From Ramlibacter ginsenosidimutans (GTDB taxonomy: Bacteria; Pseudomonadota; Gammaproteobacteria; Burkholderiales; Burkholderiaceae_C): a stretch of DNA of 64,000 bases. Both the position numbers and the translations under genes were made by a program. How positions within the stretch are numbered: the stretch's first letter is position 1; each line of letters begins with the position of its first letter. A model generated the notes under the pieces. The model worked only from the letters and a program-made list of their open reading frames with translations, was not told the DNA's origin and did not search any database. Where the stretch lies: assembly GCF_042678185.1 (NCBI RefSeq), contig NZ_JBHUDQ010000011.1, one strand, 5' to 3'. Below, piece by piece: positions 8,071 to 17,389 of the stretch.

Positions 8071-10329
8071 TCACGCAATCTTGAATCGAGACACCGACTG
8101 ACGCAGTTCTTCCGCCATCCGCGTCAGTTCCCGCACCTGCTGGGCCGTCGAGCGAGTGCCTTCTCCGGTCTGCTCCGTCACGGCGAAGATGTGCTGGATG
8201 TTGCCGGCCACGACGTTGGCCGATTCGGCTTCGCGCGACGCGGAGGTCGAGATCTGCTCGATCAGCTCGGCGAGATGGCGCGACACCTGGTCGATTTCCG
8301 TCAGCGCGGTACCGGCGTTGTCGGACAGCTTCGCCCCTTCCACCACGCCCTGCGTGGAGCGCTCCATGGCGGCCACCGCGTCCTGCGTGTCGGTCTGAAT
8401 GGCCTTCACGAGCGCCGAGATCTGGCGCGTCGCGTCGGCCGAGCGTTCGGCCAGCCGCTGCACTTCCTCGGCCACCACCGAGAAGCCGCGTCCCGCTTCA
8501 CCGGCCGACGCGGCCTGGATGGCGGCGTTCAGGGCCAGCACGTTGGTCTGTTCGGTAATGTCGGAAATCAGTTCGGTGATTTCGCCGATCTCCTGAGACG
8601 ACTCGCCGAGTCGCTTGATCCGCTTGGACGTTTCCTGGATCTGGTCGCGGATGGCGTTCATGCCGCCGATGGCGTTCTGCACCGCGCTGAGTCCCGACTC
8701 GGCGGCCTTCAGCGACTGGCGCGCGACCTGGGCGGATTCCTGCGCCTGACCGGCCACCGTGTTGATGCGCCCGGCCATGTCCAGCACCGACTGGCCGGTT
8801 TCGCGGATCTCGCGCAGCTGCTCGGTCGAAGCCGCCAGCAGTTCGGTGGAGGTCGACTCCACCTGCGCCGTCGTCTGCGCCACCTTCGTGGCCGTGTTCT
8901 GCACCGCGCCCACCAGCTGGCGCAGTTCTTCCACCGTGTAGTTCACGGAGTCGGCGATCGCGCCCGTGATGTCCTCGGTCACCGTCGCTTCCTGCGTCAG
9001 GTCGCCTTCGGCCACCGACTGCAGTTCGTTCATCAGGCGAAGAATGGCCGCCTGGTTGGCGTCGTTCACGCGCTTGGCTTCCTGCTCCTGGCGCTCGGCT
9101 TCGTGGCGCATCGTTTCCGCGCGTTCCTGCCGGTTGCGCGAGTCCTGCAGCTGCACGTAGGCGAGGCCGATCGCGCAGCCGATGGCGAACAGCGAGGAGA
9201 TCGCCAGGGCCAGCAACGCGCCGGCGCCGAGGCCGGTCTGCGCAGACAGGCTGCCCTGCACGTCTTCGAGCGCGCGGCGCAGCGGCTCGGAGTCCGCGAT
9301 GATCGAAGCCTGCGCTTCCCGCGCGGACACCAGGCCCTGCAGGTTGCCCAGGATGGCGCCGGCCTGCGTGCGGGTCTGCTCGTACAGCTTCAGCAGCGCG
9401 TCCAGGCGTTCACGGACCTGTTCGTCCTTGGAGCCGGCCAGCCGCAGTTCGGGGCTGCCATCGCGCAGGCCCTGGGCGATTTCCCGGAACGAGTTCAGGT
9501 CCTTGCCCAGCAGGAACACGGCCTCGGGCGACACGCCTTCCATGGTCAGGAATTCGTTCGCCGACTTGCCGATCCGCTGCGTCAGCATCACCAGCTGGCC
9601 CGCCGCGGAGATCTCCGCCGCGCTCGCGTTCTGCTGCAGCTTCAGCGAGGACACCGTCTCCGCGATCTCCAGCAGGTCGGAGGACTGCCGGTTGATCGTG
9701 CGCAGCGCAGTGCCCACCTGCGTCAGGATCTTCTGCTGCGCCAGCACCGTGTTCGCGTTCTTCTCGGCGCGCTGCATCAGCGGCACGATCTTGTCGATTT
9801 GCGGCTGCAGGTCCTGCGAGACCGGCGCCAGGCGCAGGTTGGGGTCGCCGTTCTTCAGGCCGCGCACCGTCTGCGCCAGCACCTGCGCCGACTCCTTCAC
9901 GTCGGGGAAGGCCTGCGGACTGCCGATCAGCGCCTGCGACACCGACTTGGCAAGGCGCTGCGACTGCATCAGCGAGCTGCCGGTGCCGGCCACCTGCTGG
10001 GCGACCTTGTCGGCCTGGTTCACCGCGTAGATCGCGACGGAGCCCAGCACCACGAGCGAGAGGGACAGCAGCGTGAACAGGATGCGCTGGTGGGTGGCCG
10101 TGGTGCGGCGGCCCAGTACCGGGACCGAAATCAGTTCCGCCGGATCGACCTGCTCGGAGATCGACTCCTCCTCGCCCAGCGTGGTCGAGTCGTCCTGCGA
10201 GCTGCCGGCCTCGATGGTGGCGGTGGTCGCGTCGGGCGCGCCGAGGCTCAGTTCCTGCGTGACGGACGGGTCGGCCGAATCTTGCGCTCTCTTGCCGAAC
10301 AGGTGCTTCAGGGAAAAAACGACAGACAT
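8071..10329 (-). CDS. pilJ: PilJ methyl-accepting chemotaxis transducer for type IV pili
   Basis: Membrane receptor that passes the surface or pilus signal to PilL through PilI. The 752-residue protein has a cytoplasmic acidic N-terminus, TM1 at about residues 83-103 (TLLSLSLVVLGSVAIYAV), a long periplasmic PilJ-type region, TM2 at about 370-395 (GALLALAISSLFAIGCAIGL), a HAMP-like linker, and an MCP signalling hairpin. The tip near residue 600 reads TNVLALNAAIQAASAGEAGR, the PilJ variant of the canonical chemoreceptor tip. It sits between pilI (19-base gap) and pilL. Most Glu/Gln methylation sites cannot be assigned by eye. Confidence 0.95.
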   Translation of the reverse strand: MSVVFSLKHLFGKRAQDSADPSVTQELSLGAPDATTATIEAGSSQDDSTTLGEEESISEQVDPAELISVPVLGRRTTATHQRILFTLLSLSLVVLGSVAIYAVNQADKVAQQVAGTGSSLMQSQRLAKSVSQALIGSPQAFPDVKESAQVLAQTVRGLKNGDPNLRLAPVSQDLQPQIDKIVPLMQRAEKNANTVLAQQKILTQVGTALRTINRQSSDLLEIAETVSSLKLQQNASAAEISAAGQLVMLTQRIGKSANEFLTMEGVSPEAVFLLGKDLNSFREIAQGLRDGSPELRLAGSKDEQVRERLDALLKLYEQTRTQAGAILGNLQGLVSAREAQASIIADSEPLRRALEDVQGSLSAQTGLGAGALLALAISSLFAIGCAIGLAYVQLQDSRNRQERAETMRHEAERQEQEAKRVNDANQAAILRLMNELQSVAEGDLTQEATVTEDITGAIADSVNYTVEELRQLVGAVQNTATKVAQTTAQVESTSTELLAASTEQLREIRETGQSVLDMAGRINTVAGQAQESAQVARQSLKAAESGLSAVQNAIGGMNAIRDQIQETSKRIKRLGESSQEIGEITELISDITEQTNVLALNAAIQAASAGEAGRGFSVVAEEVQRLAERSADATRQISALVKAIQTDTQDAVAAMERSTQGVVEGAKLSDNAGTALTEIDQVSRHLAELIEQISTSASREAESANVVAGNIQHIFAVTEQTGEGTRSTAQQVRELTRMAEELRQSVSRFKIA

Positions 10330-10348
10330 GGTGTGCCTTCGGGAAGGT

Positions 10349-10879
10349 CTAAGCGCTGATGCTCAGGAATTGGGGTTCTTGCGAGAGCGCCTGCAGGTTG
10401 ATCTCCTGCCAGTACGCACCGTTGGCATCGGTGTAGCCGCTGCCGAAGAACGCCGGCGAGCCCTCGGGTGCGTCGTTGGACGAGACGAAGGCGTCGGTGT
10501 TGCGCAGGCCGGCGAGCCGGTCGACCAGCAAGGCGCAGTTCACGTCGAGCAGCGCATTGAGCGCGACGAGCCGGGACTCGGCGCGCAGCGCGTCCGAACG
10601 CAGCTGCGGCGCCTGGCCGGTAACGTAGCTGGCGAGGTCGACCACGCCGAAGAGGCCGCCCCGCAGGTTCGCGACACCCAGGAACCAGGCCTGCGTGTAG
10701 GGCACCTGCTGCGCGGAGGTGAACGGGAAGATCTCGCCCGACTGGCTCAGCGGGAAGAGGTACTTGCTGCCCGCGGCTTCGACCGCGAGCCAGCCCGCCT
10801 GCACGCCCTCGGTGCGGGCGGCTTGCAGGCGGCTGGCCAGCCGGCTTTGCAGCTCGCGGAGGGCTTCGCGGTTGGCCAT
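10349..10879 (-). CDS. pilI: PilI, CheW-like adaptor
   Basis: Couples receptor PilJ to kinase PilL at the membrane-proximal array. The 176-residue protein is a CheW-fold domain; segments such as GWLAVEAAGSKYLFPLSQSG, WFLGVANLRGGLFGVVDLA and SRLVALNALLDVNCALLVDR follow the CheW pattern of repeated beta strands around a central RGG turn. Its position between pilH and pilJ matches the canonical pilGHIJ order. The ATG at 10879 follows the pilH stop by 25 bases. Confidence 0.93.
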   Translation of the reverse strand: MANREALRELQSRLASRLQAARTEGVQAGWLAVEAAGSKYLFPLSQSGEIFPFTSAQQVPYTQAWFLGVANLRGGLFGVVDLASYVTGQAPQLRSDALRAESRLVALNALLDVNCALLVDRLAGLRNTDAFVSSNDAPEGSPAFFGSGYTDANGAYWQEINLQALSQEPQFLSISA

Positions 10880-10904
10880 GGAGGCTTGCTGCGGGGTGCC
10901 GCTG

Positions 10905-11270
10905 TCAGCCCAGGGCCTTGATCTTGGCCATGAGCTCGGCGGCGTCCACCGGTTTGGTGATGTAGTCGCGCGCGCCCTGGCGCATGCCCCACACCCGGTC
11001 GGTTTCCTGGTTCTTGCTCGTGCACATGATGATGGGCACGTCGGCGAACTGCGGATCGCGCGTGATGGCGCGCGTGAGCTGGAAGCCGTTCTGGCCGGGC
11101 ATCACCACGTCCATGAGGATCAGGTCGGGCTTCTCTTCGCCGAGGCGGCGGAAGGCGTCTTCGGCGCTCTCGGCCGTCTTCACGGCGAACCCGTTCTTCT
11201 GCAGCAGGTCGGTCATGAACATCAGCTCGGTCTTGGAATCGTCCACAACGAGCACTTTGCGGATGGCCAT
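10905..11270 (-). CDS. pilH: PilH response regulator (single receiver domain)
   Basis: A stand-alone CheY-like receiver of 121 residues. The translation shows LVVDDSKTE (acidic pocket), DLILMDVVMPGQNG (phospho-acceptor Asp) and IIMCTSKNQ followed by DYITKPV (conserved Thr/Lys). In the Pil-Chp system PilH acts with PilG downstream of PilL, and in model species it antagonises or drains phosphate from the PilG branch. It lies 14 bases after the pilG stop. Assignment as PilH rather than PilG is by operon order and similarity to remembered sequences. Confidence 0.92.
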   Translation of the reverse strand: MAIRKVLVVDDSKTELMFMTDLLQKNGFAVKTAESAEDAFRRLGEEKPDLILMDVVMPGQNGFQLTRAITRDPQFADVPIIMCTSKNQETDRVWGMRQGARDYITKPVDAAELMAKIKALG

Positions 11271-11284
11271 CGCATCTCTCCTTC

Positions 11285-11665
11285 TTATTTGGCGGCGCCG
11301 AACTGCTGCACGGTCTGCAGCAGCTGGTCTTTCGTGAAAGGTTTGGTGAGGTAGTCCTGCGAGCCGACCATGCGGCCGCGGGCCTTGTCGAACACGCCGT
11401 CCTTGGAGGACAGCATCACGACGGGAACGGAGGAGAACTTGGCGTTGCGCTTGATGATCGCGCAGGTCTGGTAGCCGTCGAGCCGCGGCATGAGGATGTC
11501 GCAGAAGATCAGGTGGGGCTCGTAGTCGTTGACCTTCGACAGGGCGTCGAAGCCGTCTTCGGCCAGCATCACCTCGTGGCCGCCCTGCTTCAGGAAGATC
11601 TCCGCACTGCGCCGGATGGTGTTGCTGTCATCGATCACCAACACCTTCAATCCAGTGGTGCTCAC
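11285..11665 (-). CDS. pilG: PilG response regulator (single receiver domain)
   Basis: A 126-residue CheY-like receiver with LKVLVIDDSNTIRRSAEIFL, HLIFCDILMPRLDGYQ (phospho-Asp) and VVMLSSKDGVFDKARG followed by DYLTKPF. This is the standard PilG sequence pattern. PilG is the main output regulator of the Pil-Chp system and promotes pilus extension. It is the first pil gene of the operon. The rubredoxin gene lies 79 bases upstream on the same strand, and the gap holds a T-rich run just past the rubredoxin stop and no clear strong promoter. The two may be co-transcribed. Confidence 0.93.
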   Translation of the reverse strand: MSTTGLKVLVIDDSNTIRRSAEIFLKQGGHEVMLAEDGFDALSKVNDYEPHLIFCDILMPRLDGYQTCAIIKRNAKFSSVPVVMLSSKDGVFDKARGRMVGSQDYLTKPFTKDQLLQTVQQFGAAK

Positions 11666-11744
11666 GTGAAGCCTCTCCTCACTTGTTACTGCTCGAGGTG
11701 CGGCATCCCCTGTGGGGCGTCCCAGCGCCGCTTCTCGTGGTTTT

Positions 11745-11924
11745 TTAGATCTGGACCATCTCGAAGTCTTCCTTGCGCGCCCCGCACTCGGGACAGGTCC
11801 AGTTCATCGGCACCTGCTCCCACGGAGTTCCGGGGGCGATGCCATGTTCTGGCGAACCTGCGGCTTCATCGTAGATCCACCCGCAAATCAGGCACATCCA
11901 GGTCTTGGTCGTCGTCTCGGTCAC
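11745..11924 (-). CDS. Rubredoxin
   Basis: Small iron electron carrier of 59 residues. It has the two Cys pairs that hold a single iron: MCLICGWIYDEAAG near residue 11 and NWTCPECGARKEDFEMVQI near residue 44. The start is GTG at 11924; an in-frame TAA lies two codons upstream, so no longer start exists, and the next Met is too deep in the metal site. A rubredoxin between thiD (divergent) and pilG (downstream) is a conserved neighbourhood in Burkholderiales, from memory. The electron donor and acceptor are unknown. Confidence 0.93.
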   Translation of the reverse strand: MTETTTKTWMCLICGWIYDEAAGSPEHGIAPGTPWEQVPMNWTCPECGARKEDFEMVQI

Positions 11925-11929
11925 AGCTT

Positions 11930-11973
11930 AAAGGGCCTTCGTCTAGAATGCAACGATTGTATCTAGGCCCTTT
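11930..11973. promoter_or_regulatory. Divergent promoter region with nested dyad (rubredoxin / thiD)
   Basis: AAAGGGCCT (11930-11938) and AGGCCCTTT (11965-11973) form a perfect 9-base inverted repeat. Inside it, CTAGA (11943-11947) faces TCTAG (11962-11966). Within the dyad lie TAGAAT (rightward -10 candidate, about 11944) and, on the other strand, TACAAT (leftward -10 candidate, 11956-11961). No convincing -35 was found for either. It could be an operator shared by both genes. Confidence 0.45.
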
Positions 11974-12017
11974 GCCTACCTCTCACGCAGAGGCCTCGCG
12001 TTGAAGATCACGGGCCC

Positions 12018-12944
12018 ATGACGAATTCCACACCCATCCAGACGAAGCCCTCCGAACCGGAGAGCGAGGACGACGGTCCTGCCTGCGTGATGGTGTTCAA
12101 CGCAAGCGATCCGAGCGGTGCCGGCGGACTCGCCGCCGACATCACCGCGATCGCATCCGTGGGCGCGCATCCGCTGCCCGTGGTGACCGGTGCGTACGTG
12201 CGCGACACCGGCGAGATCTTCGATCATTTCGCCTTCGACGAAGAGGCCGTCGCAGAGCAGGCGCGCACGATTCTCGAGGACGTGCCGGTGCAGGTGATCA
12301 AGGTCGGATTCGCGGGCAGCCCCGAGGCCTTGAGCACCATCGCGGAGATCGCGGCGGACTATCCGGACGTGCCCGTCGTGTCGTACATGCCGGCACTTTC
12401 CTGGTGGGACGAAGGCCCGACGGATCTCTACGAAGATGCCTTCCGCGAGCTCATGTTGCCGCAGACCACCGTGTTGGTAGGAAACCACAGCACGCTGTGG
12501 CGCTGGCTGTTGCCTGAGTGGAACAACGACCGCAGTCCATCCGCGCGCGACCTCGCCAAGGCGGCCGCCGACATGGGCGTGCCGTACACGCTGGTCACCG
12601 GCGTGCCGCTGCCCGACCAGTTCGTCGAGAACGTGCTCGCCACCCCGCAGGCCGTGCTCGCGAGCGAGAAGTTCGAGCGCTTCGACGCGGTCTTCTCCGG
12701 CGCGGGCGACACGCTCTCGGCGGCGCTGGCCGCGCTCGTCGCCGGCGGCGCCGACCTCGCGGCGGCCGCGGTCGAAGCCCTCGCCTACCTGGATCGCTGC
12801 CTCGACGGCGGCTTCCGGCCCGGCATGGGCAACGTGGTGCCGGACCGGATGTTCTGGGCGCAGCCCGGCGCCGGCGAGGGCGAAGACGACGAACCGGGCG
12901 GCGGCCAAGGCTTCGACCTGCCCGCTCACGACACCAAGCATTGA
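12018..12944 (+). CDS. thiD: Hydroxymethylpyrimidine/phosphomethylpyrimidine kinase (ThiD)
   Basis: Phosphorylates the pyrimidine precursor of thiamine. The 308-residue ribokinase-fold protein has FNASDPSGAGGLAADITAIA near residue 30, the characteristic ThiD substrate motif, and FSGAGDTLSAALAALVAGG near residue 235, the phosphate-binding and catalytic Asp region. The usual GDTF is GDTL here. The start ATG at 12018 is preceded by a short N-terminal tail rich in charged residues. It is divergent from the rubredoxin gene and followed by hemL after 35 bases, probably as one unit. ThiD is often linked to hemL in this order in Burkholderiales. Confidence 0.9.
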   Translation: MTNSTPIQTKPSEPESEDDGPACVMVFNASDPSGAGGLAADITAIASVGAHPLPVVTGAYVRDTGEIFDHFAFDEEAVAEQARTILEDVPVQVIKVGFAGSPEALSTIAEIAADYPDVPVVSYMPALSWWDEGPTDLYEDAFRELMLPQTTVLVGNHSTLWRWLLPEWNNDRSPSARDLAKAAADMGVPYTLVTGVPLPDQFVENVLATPQAVLASEKFERFDAVFSGAGDTLSAALAALVAGGADLAAAAVEALAYLDRCLDGGFRPGMGNVVPDRMFWAQPGAGEGEDDEPGGGQGFDLPAHDTKH

Positions 12945-12979
12945 GCGCGGCGCGGCGCGCGCGCGACCGGACCCGTCCC

Positions 12980-14281
12980 ATGGCCACTGACAAGAACGCA
13001 GAACTCTTCGAGCGCGCCCGCGCGCTGATCCCCGGCGGCGTCAACTCGCCCGTGCGCGCCTTCCGCGCGGTGGGCGGCACGCCGCGCTTCATCGAACGCG
13101 CGCAGGGCGCGTACTTCTGGGACGCCGACGGCCAGCGCTACATCGACTACATCGGGTCCTGGGGTCCGATGATCCTGGGCCACGGGCATCCGCGCGTGGT
13201 CGAGGCCGTGCAGCAGGCGGTGCGGGACGGCTTCTCCTTCGGCGCGCCGACCGAACGCGAGATCGAACTGGCCGAGGAAATCGCGCGGCACCTGCCGTCC
13301 GTGGAAATGGTGCGCCTCGTGAGCTCGGGCACCGAAGCGGCCATGAGCGCGATCCGGCTCGCGCGCGGCGCCACCGGGCGCAACCGCATCATCAAGTTCG
13401 AGGGCTGCTACCACGGCCACGCCGACGCGCTGCTGGTGAAGGCCGGCTCCGGCCTGGCCACCTTCGGCCATCCCACAAGCGCAGGCGTGCCGGCCGAAGT
13501 CGTGCAGCACACCCTGGTCCTCGAATACAACAACATCGCGCAGCTGGAGGAAGCCTTCGCGACGCACGGCGCCGACCTCGCGTGCGTGATCATCGAGGCG
13601 ATCGCCGGCAACATGAACTTCGTGCGCGCCAGCGTGCCCTTCATGCAGCGCTGCCGCGAGTTGTGCACGCAGCACGGTGCGCTGCTCGTGTTCGACGAGG
13701 TGATGACGGGCTTCCGCGTCGGGCTCACCGGCGCGCAAGGCGTGTACGCGCGGGCCCTCCCCGGCTTCGCGCCGGACATGACCGTGCTGGGCAAGGTGAT
13801 CGGCGGCGGCATGCCGCTGGCGGCCTTCGGCGGTCCGCGCACGCTGATGGAAAAGCTCGCCCCGCTCGGCCCCGTGTACCAGGCCGGTACGCTCTCGGGC
13901 AACCCGGTCGCCACCGCCTGCGGCCTGGCCACCTTGCGGGAGATCGCGCAGCCGGGCTTCTACGAGGCCTTGGGGCAGAAGACCCGCGCGCTGGTGGACG
14001 GCTTGCAGGCTGCGGCGGCGGAATCGGGCGTGGCCTTCTCGGGCGATTGCGAAGGCGGCATGTTCGGCTTCTTCCTGCTGCCGCAGCTTCCGCACAACTA
14101 CGCGCAGGTGATGCGCAGCGACGCCGCCCGCTTCGGCAAGCTGTTCCACGGCCTGCTCGATCGCGGCGTGTACATCGCTCCGGCCCTGTACGAAGCCGGC
14201 TTCGTGAGCTCGGCGCACAGCGACGACGACATCGCCCGGACGGTGCAGGCCGCGCGCGAGGTGTTCCGCACGCTCGCCTGA
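12980..14281 (+). CDS. hemL: Glutamate-1-semialdehyde 2,1-aminomutase
   Basis: PLP enzyme converting glutamate-1-semialdehyde to 5-aminolevulinate, the committed C5-pathway step to heme. The protein has 433 residues, the normal length. Key motifs are ALIPGGVNSPVRAF at the N-terminus, GCYHGHADALLVKAGSG, VFDEVMTGFRVG (cofactor Asp), and TVLGKVIGGGMPLAAFGG with the PLP-binding Lys near residue 272. The ATG at 12980 (MATDKNAELF) is chosen; the frame is open far upstream inside thiD but that part is a shadow. It is convergent with the permease gene, 13 bases away. Confidence 0.97.
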   Translation: MATDKNAELFERARALIPGGVNSPVRAFRAVGGTPRFIERAQGAYFWDADGQRYIDYIGSWGPMILGHGHPRVVEAVQQAVRDGFSFGAPTEREIELAEEIARHLPSVEMVRLVSSGTEAAMSAIRLARGATGRNRIIKFEGCYHGHADALLVKAGSGLATFGHPTSAGVPAEVVQHTLVLEYNNIAQLEEAFATHGADLACVIIEAIAGNMNFVRASVPFMQRCRELCTQHGALLVFDEVMTGFRVGLTGAQGVYARALPGFAPDMTVLGKVIGGGMPLAAFGGPRTLMEKLAPLGPVYQAGTLSGNPVATACGLATLREIAQPGFYEALGQKTRALVDGLQAAAAESGVAFSGDCEGGMFGFFLLPQLPHNYAQVMRSDAARFGKLFHGLLDRGVYIAPALYEAGFVSSAHSDDDIARTVQAAREVFRTLA

Positions 14282-14294
14282 GGCGCGGGACGCT

Positions 14295-15662
14295 TCAGCC
14301 GGCGGCCGCGACCTTCCAGATCTTCTTGCGGTTCAGGAACAGCGGGATCGCGCCGATCGCGATGCCGCCCATGCCCACCAGGTTCGTCACCCAGTCGAAC
14401 GTGGGAATGCTGTAGAGCGCGATGAAGAACATGAACAGGCCGCTCGCGGCGGGCCACAGCACGCGCGTCAGCGCCGGCAGCACGCCGTCGCCCAGGCTGC
14501 GCCGGAAAAACCAGGCGCAGGCCAGGCCGGTGAGCCCGAGGTAGAAGCAGATCTGGAAGCCGATCGCCGTGATCGAGTCCTGCAGGATGACGTTGATGGT
14601 GGGCAGGTACGAGGACACGAACAGCAGCACCAGCCCCGCGACCCAGATGAAGAAGATCGCGATGTGCGGCGTCTGCCAGCGCGGGTGCAGGCGCGAGTAG
14701 CGGTGGTGCAGCGCGCCTGCTCGGCCCTTGGCGAACAGCGTGCGCGTGAACTGCAGCATCTGCGTCTCCACCGTGCCTACCGTGCTGAGCAGCACCGCCA
14801 CGATCGCGATGTAGCCCCAGGTCTTGCCGAGAACCTTCTCGGCGATCGCGAAGATGATGTTGGTGTTGTAGTGCTGGATCTCGGCCTCGGTGAGCCCCAG
14901 CAAGGTGATCACGATGAACACCAGGAAGAACACCATCAGGAACACCATGGACCAGAAGGCCGCCCGCCCCGGCGTGCGGCTCGGGTCGCGCGTCTCCTCG
15001 CTCAGGTTCATGGTCACGTCCCAGCCGTAATAGAAGAAGATCGCCACCAGCGCGCCGGAGGCGAAGCCCGCCGGCGTGAAGGCGAACGGCGAGAACCAGT
15101 GCCACGAGAACGGGTGCACGGGCGCGTGCGGGAAGGTGACGAAGGCCATGACGATGATCACCAGCAGGATCACGCCCTCGACGAGGGTCATCGCCACCTG
15201 CACGTAGCTGGTGAGCTTGATGCCCTTGACCACCACCGCACTGACGAAGGTCAGCCAGGCCGCGGCGATCAAGGTGACGTAGTGCACGTCGTTCATCAGG
15301 TCGGGGCGCACGATCAGCAGCGTGGCGTTGGCGGCCGGGATCATCGCGGACACCATGAACACGCAGCACAGCACCAGCAGGGCCCAGCCGGCAAGGAAGC
15401 CGAGCGCCGGTCCGAACACGTGCGTCACCCAGGCGAAGGAGGTGCCCGCGTTGGCCATCGCCCGATTCAGGTGGATGAACGCGAACGCGATGCCGAACAT
15501 GATCAGCCCGCACGCCAGGATGCTGGCGGGCGAGAGCGTGCCGGCCGTGCCGATGATGGTGGAGGTGGTGATCTCGATGCTGTAGGCGGGCGCGGTGCCC
15601 GCGATGCCCATGATCACCGACTCCACGATCCCCAGCGAGTTTGCGTTCAGCGAATCGGCCAT
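14295..15662 (-). CDS. APC-superfamily amino acid permease
   Basis: Inner-membrane amino-acid or amine transporter of 455 residues, with about 12 hydrophobic segments and short loops. The first helix region (IVESVIMGIAGTAPAYSIE) has the Gly-rich unwound segment that binds substrate in APC transporters, and FYYGWDVTMNLSEETRDPSR matches helix 6 with the following conserved loop. The ATG at 15662 (MADSLNANSLG) is preferred over 15734, which would add a basic, non-membrane leader. The substrate cannot be inferred. It is monocistronic by appearance, between hemL and purH. Confidence 0.88.
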   Translation of the reverse strand: MADSLNANSLGIVESVIMGIAGTAPAYSIEITTSTIIGTAGTLSPASILACGLIMFGIAFAFIHLNRAMANAGTSFAWVTHVFGPALGFLAGWALLVLCCVFMVSAMIPAANATLLIVRPDLMNDVHYVTLIAAAWLTFVSAVVVKGIKLTSYVQVAMTLVEGVILLVIIVMAFVTFPHAPVHPFSWHWFSPFAFTPAGFASGALVAIFFYYGWDVTMNLSEETRDPSRTPGRAAFWSMVFLMVFFLVFIVITLLGLTEAEIQHYNTNIIFAIAEKVLGKTWGYIAIVAVLLSTVGTVETQMLQFTRTLFAKGRAGALHHRYSRLHPRWQTPHIAIFFIWVAGLVLLFVSSYLPTINVILQDSITAIGFQICFYLGLTGLACAWFFRRSLGDGVLPALTRVLWPAASGLFMFFIALYSIPTFDWVTNLVGMGGIAIGAIPLFLNRKKIWKVAAAG

Positions 15663-15765
15663 GTCGGCACGGTCTCCGGCGTGAGCGCCAGGCAGGACCA
15701 TCCCGCCGCAGCCTCGGCGCCGTTTATAGGGCAAGCCGCCGCGCCCCGCAAAGGGGACGGGCGAA

Positions 15766-17337
15766 TCAGTGGCGGAAGTGCCGAACGCCGGTGAACACCA
15801 TCGCCACGCCGCGTTCGTTGGCAGCGTCTATGACTTCCTGGTCGCGCATGGAGCCGCCAGGCTGGATCACGCAGGTCGCCCCGGCATCCACCACCACGTC
15901 GAGGCCGTCGCGGAAGGGGAAGAAGGCGTCGCTCGCCACCACCGTCCCCTTCATCTCCAGCTTCGCGTTCTGCGCCTTGATCGCGGCGATGCGCGCGGAG
16001 TCGACGCGGCTCATCTGGCCCGCGCCCACGCCGATGGTCATGCCATCGCGGCAAAACACGATCGCGTTGGACTTGACGTACTTGGCCACCTTCCACGCGA
16101 ACAGCAGGTCCTGCAGTTCCTGCGGGCTGGGCTGGCGGGTCGTGACCACCTTCAGCTCTGCTAGCGTCACTTCGCGGTTGTCGGCGGTCTGCATCAGCAG
16201 GCCCGAGCCCACGCGCTTGATGTCCATGAGGTTGCGGCCCTGCTCCCAGGCCGTAGTGCCGCCGGGAGGCAGCGCGATCCGGAGCAGGCGCACATTGGGG
16301 CGTTCCTTGAAGAGGGCGAGCGCCTCGGGCGTGAAGTCGGGCGCCATCAGCACCTCGACGAACTGGCCGCGCACCTTCTGGGCCGCCGCGCCATCGACGG
16401 TGCGGTTGAAGGCGATGATGCCGCCGAAGGCCGACGTCGGGTCGGTCTGGAAGGCCTTGGCATAGGCCTCCAGCGGGTCCTTGCCGACGGCGACGCCGCA
16501 AGGATTGGCGTGCTTCACGATCACGCAGGCCGGTGTGTCGAAGCCCTTGACGCACTCCCAGGCCGCATCCGCATCGGCGATGTTGTTGTACGAGAGTTCC
16601 TTGCCCTGCAGCTGCTGCGCGGCCACCAGCGAGCCCGGCGCCGGATGCAGGTCCCGGTAGAACGCGGCCTGCTGGTGCGGGTTCTCGCCGTAGCGCAGGT
16701 CCTGCAGCTTCACGAAGCGGCCGTTCGCCTGCGCCGGGAACGGCGAGCGCGTGCCGTCCGGCTGCAGCGAGGAAAGGTAGTCGCTGATCGCCGCGTCGTA
16801 GTTGCTGATGCGGTTGAAGGCAGCGACCGCCAGCATGAACCGGGTCGAGCGCGAGACTCCGCCGGAGGCCTTCAGCTCCGCGATCACCTGCGCGTATTGC
16901 GACGCGTCGGTGAGCACCGCGACGTCCTGCCAGTTCTTGGCGCCGCTGCGCACCATGGCCGGGCCGCCGATGTCGATGTTCTCGATGGCGTCTTCCAGCG
17001 TGCAGCCCGGCTTCGCGACGGTCTGCTCGAAGGGATAGAGGTTCACCACCAGGATGTCGATCGGCGTGATCGCATGCCGGTGCAGTGCCGCCACGTGGTC
17101 CGGGTGGTCACGCCGGCCCAGCAGGCCGCCATGCACCTTCGGATGCAGCGTCTTCACGCGCCCGTCCAGCATCTCCGGGAAGCCGGTGAGCTCGGCGACT
17201 TCCGTGACGGGCAGCCCCTGTTCGGCCAGCAGTTTCGCCGTGCCGCCGGTGGAGATCAGGCGAACGCCCAGGTCGTGCAGCGCGCGAGCGAGTTCGGCGA
17301 TGCCGGTCTTGTCGGAGACGGAGAGGAGTGCGTTCAT
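15766..17337 (-). CDS. purH: Bifunctional AICAR formyltransferase / IMP cyclohydrolase
   Basis: Last two steps of de novo purine synthesis: formylation of AICAR and closure to IMP. The 523-residue protein has an N-terminal MGS-like cyclohydrolase domain (ALLSVSDKTGIAELARAL; RLISTGGTAKLL; EMLDGRVKTLHPKVHGGLLG) and a C-terminal formyltransferase domain with VIVKHANPCGVAVG near residue 275, which carries the catalytic Lys-His pair, and TSAFGGIIAFNR. It lies downstream of dusB-fis on the same strand, 52 bases after fis, the usual Burkholderiales order. It may be regulated through that operon as well as by its own promoter. Confidence 0.97.
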   Translation of the reverse strand: MNALLSVSDKTGIAELARALHDLGVRLISTGGTAKLLAEQGLPVTEVAELTGFPEMLDGRVKTLHPKVHGGLLGRRDHPDHVAALHRHAITPIDILVVNLYPFEQTVAKPGCTLEDAIENIDIGGPAMVRSGAKNWQDVAVLTDASQYAQVIAELKASGGVSRSTRFMLAVAAFNRISNYDAAISDYLSSLQPDGTRSPFPAQANGRFVKLQDLRYGENPHQQAAFYRDLHPAPGSLVAAQQLQGKELSYNNIADADAAWECVKGFDTPACVIVKHANPCGVAVGKDPLEAYAKAFQTDPTSAFGGIIAFNRTVDGAAAQKVRGQFVEVLMAPDFTPEALALFKERPNVRLLRIALPPGGTTAWEQGRNLMDIKRVGSGLLMQTADNREVTLAELKVVTTRQPSPQELQDLLFAWKVAKYVKSNAIVFCRDGMTIGVGAGQMSRVDSARIAAIKAQNAKLEMKGTVVASDAFFPFRDGLDVVVDAGATCVIQPGGSMRDQEVIDAANERGVAMVFTGVRHFRH

Positions 17338-17389
17338 GGTGTGGGGCGCTGCGCGCTGCGGCCCTGCCGCTGCGCGTGCCGGCGCCGGT

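Noticed and set aside
8191..10359. A 722-codon plus-strand frame opposite pilJ
   Set aside because: Same cause: antisense of a high-GC gene. Composition is unnatural and no motif is seen.
15663..15765. Looked for a purine riboswitch or PurR site before purH in the permease gap
   Set aside because: The gap lies after purH, not before it, and shows no aptamer-like pairing.
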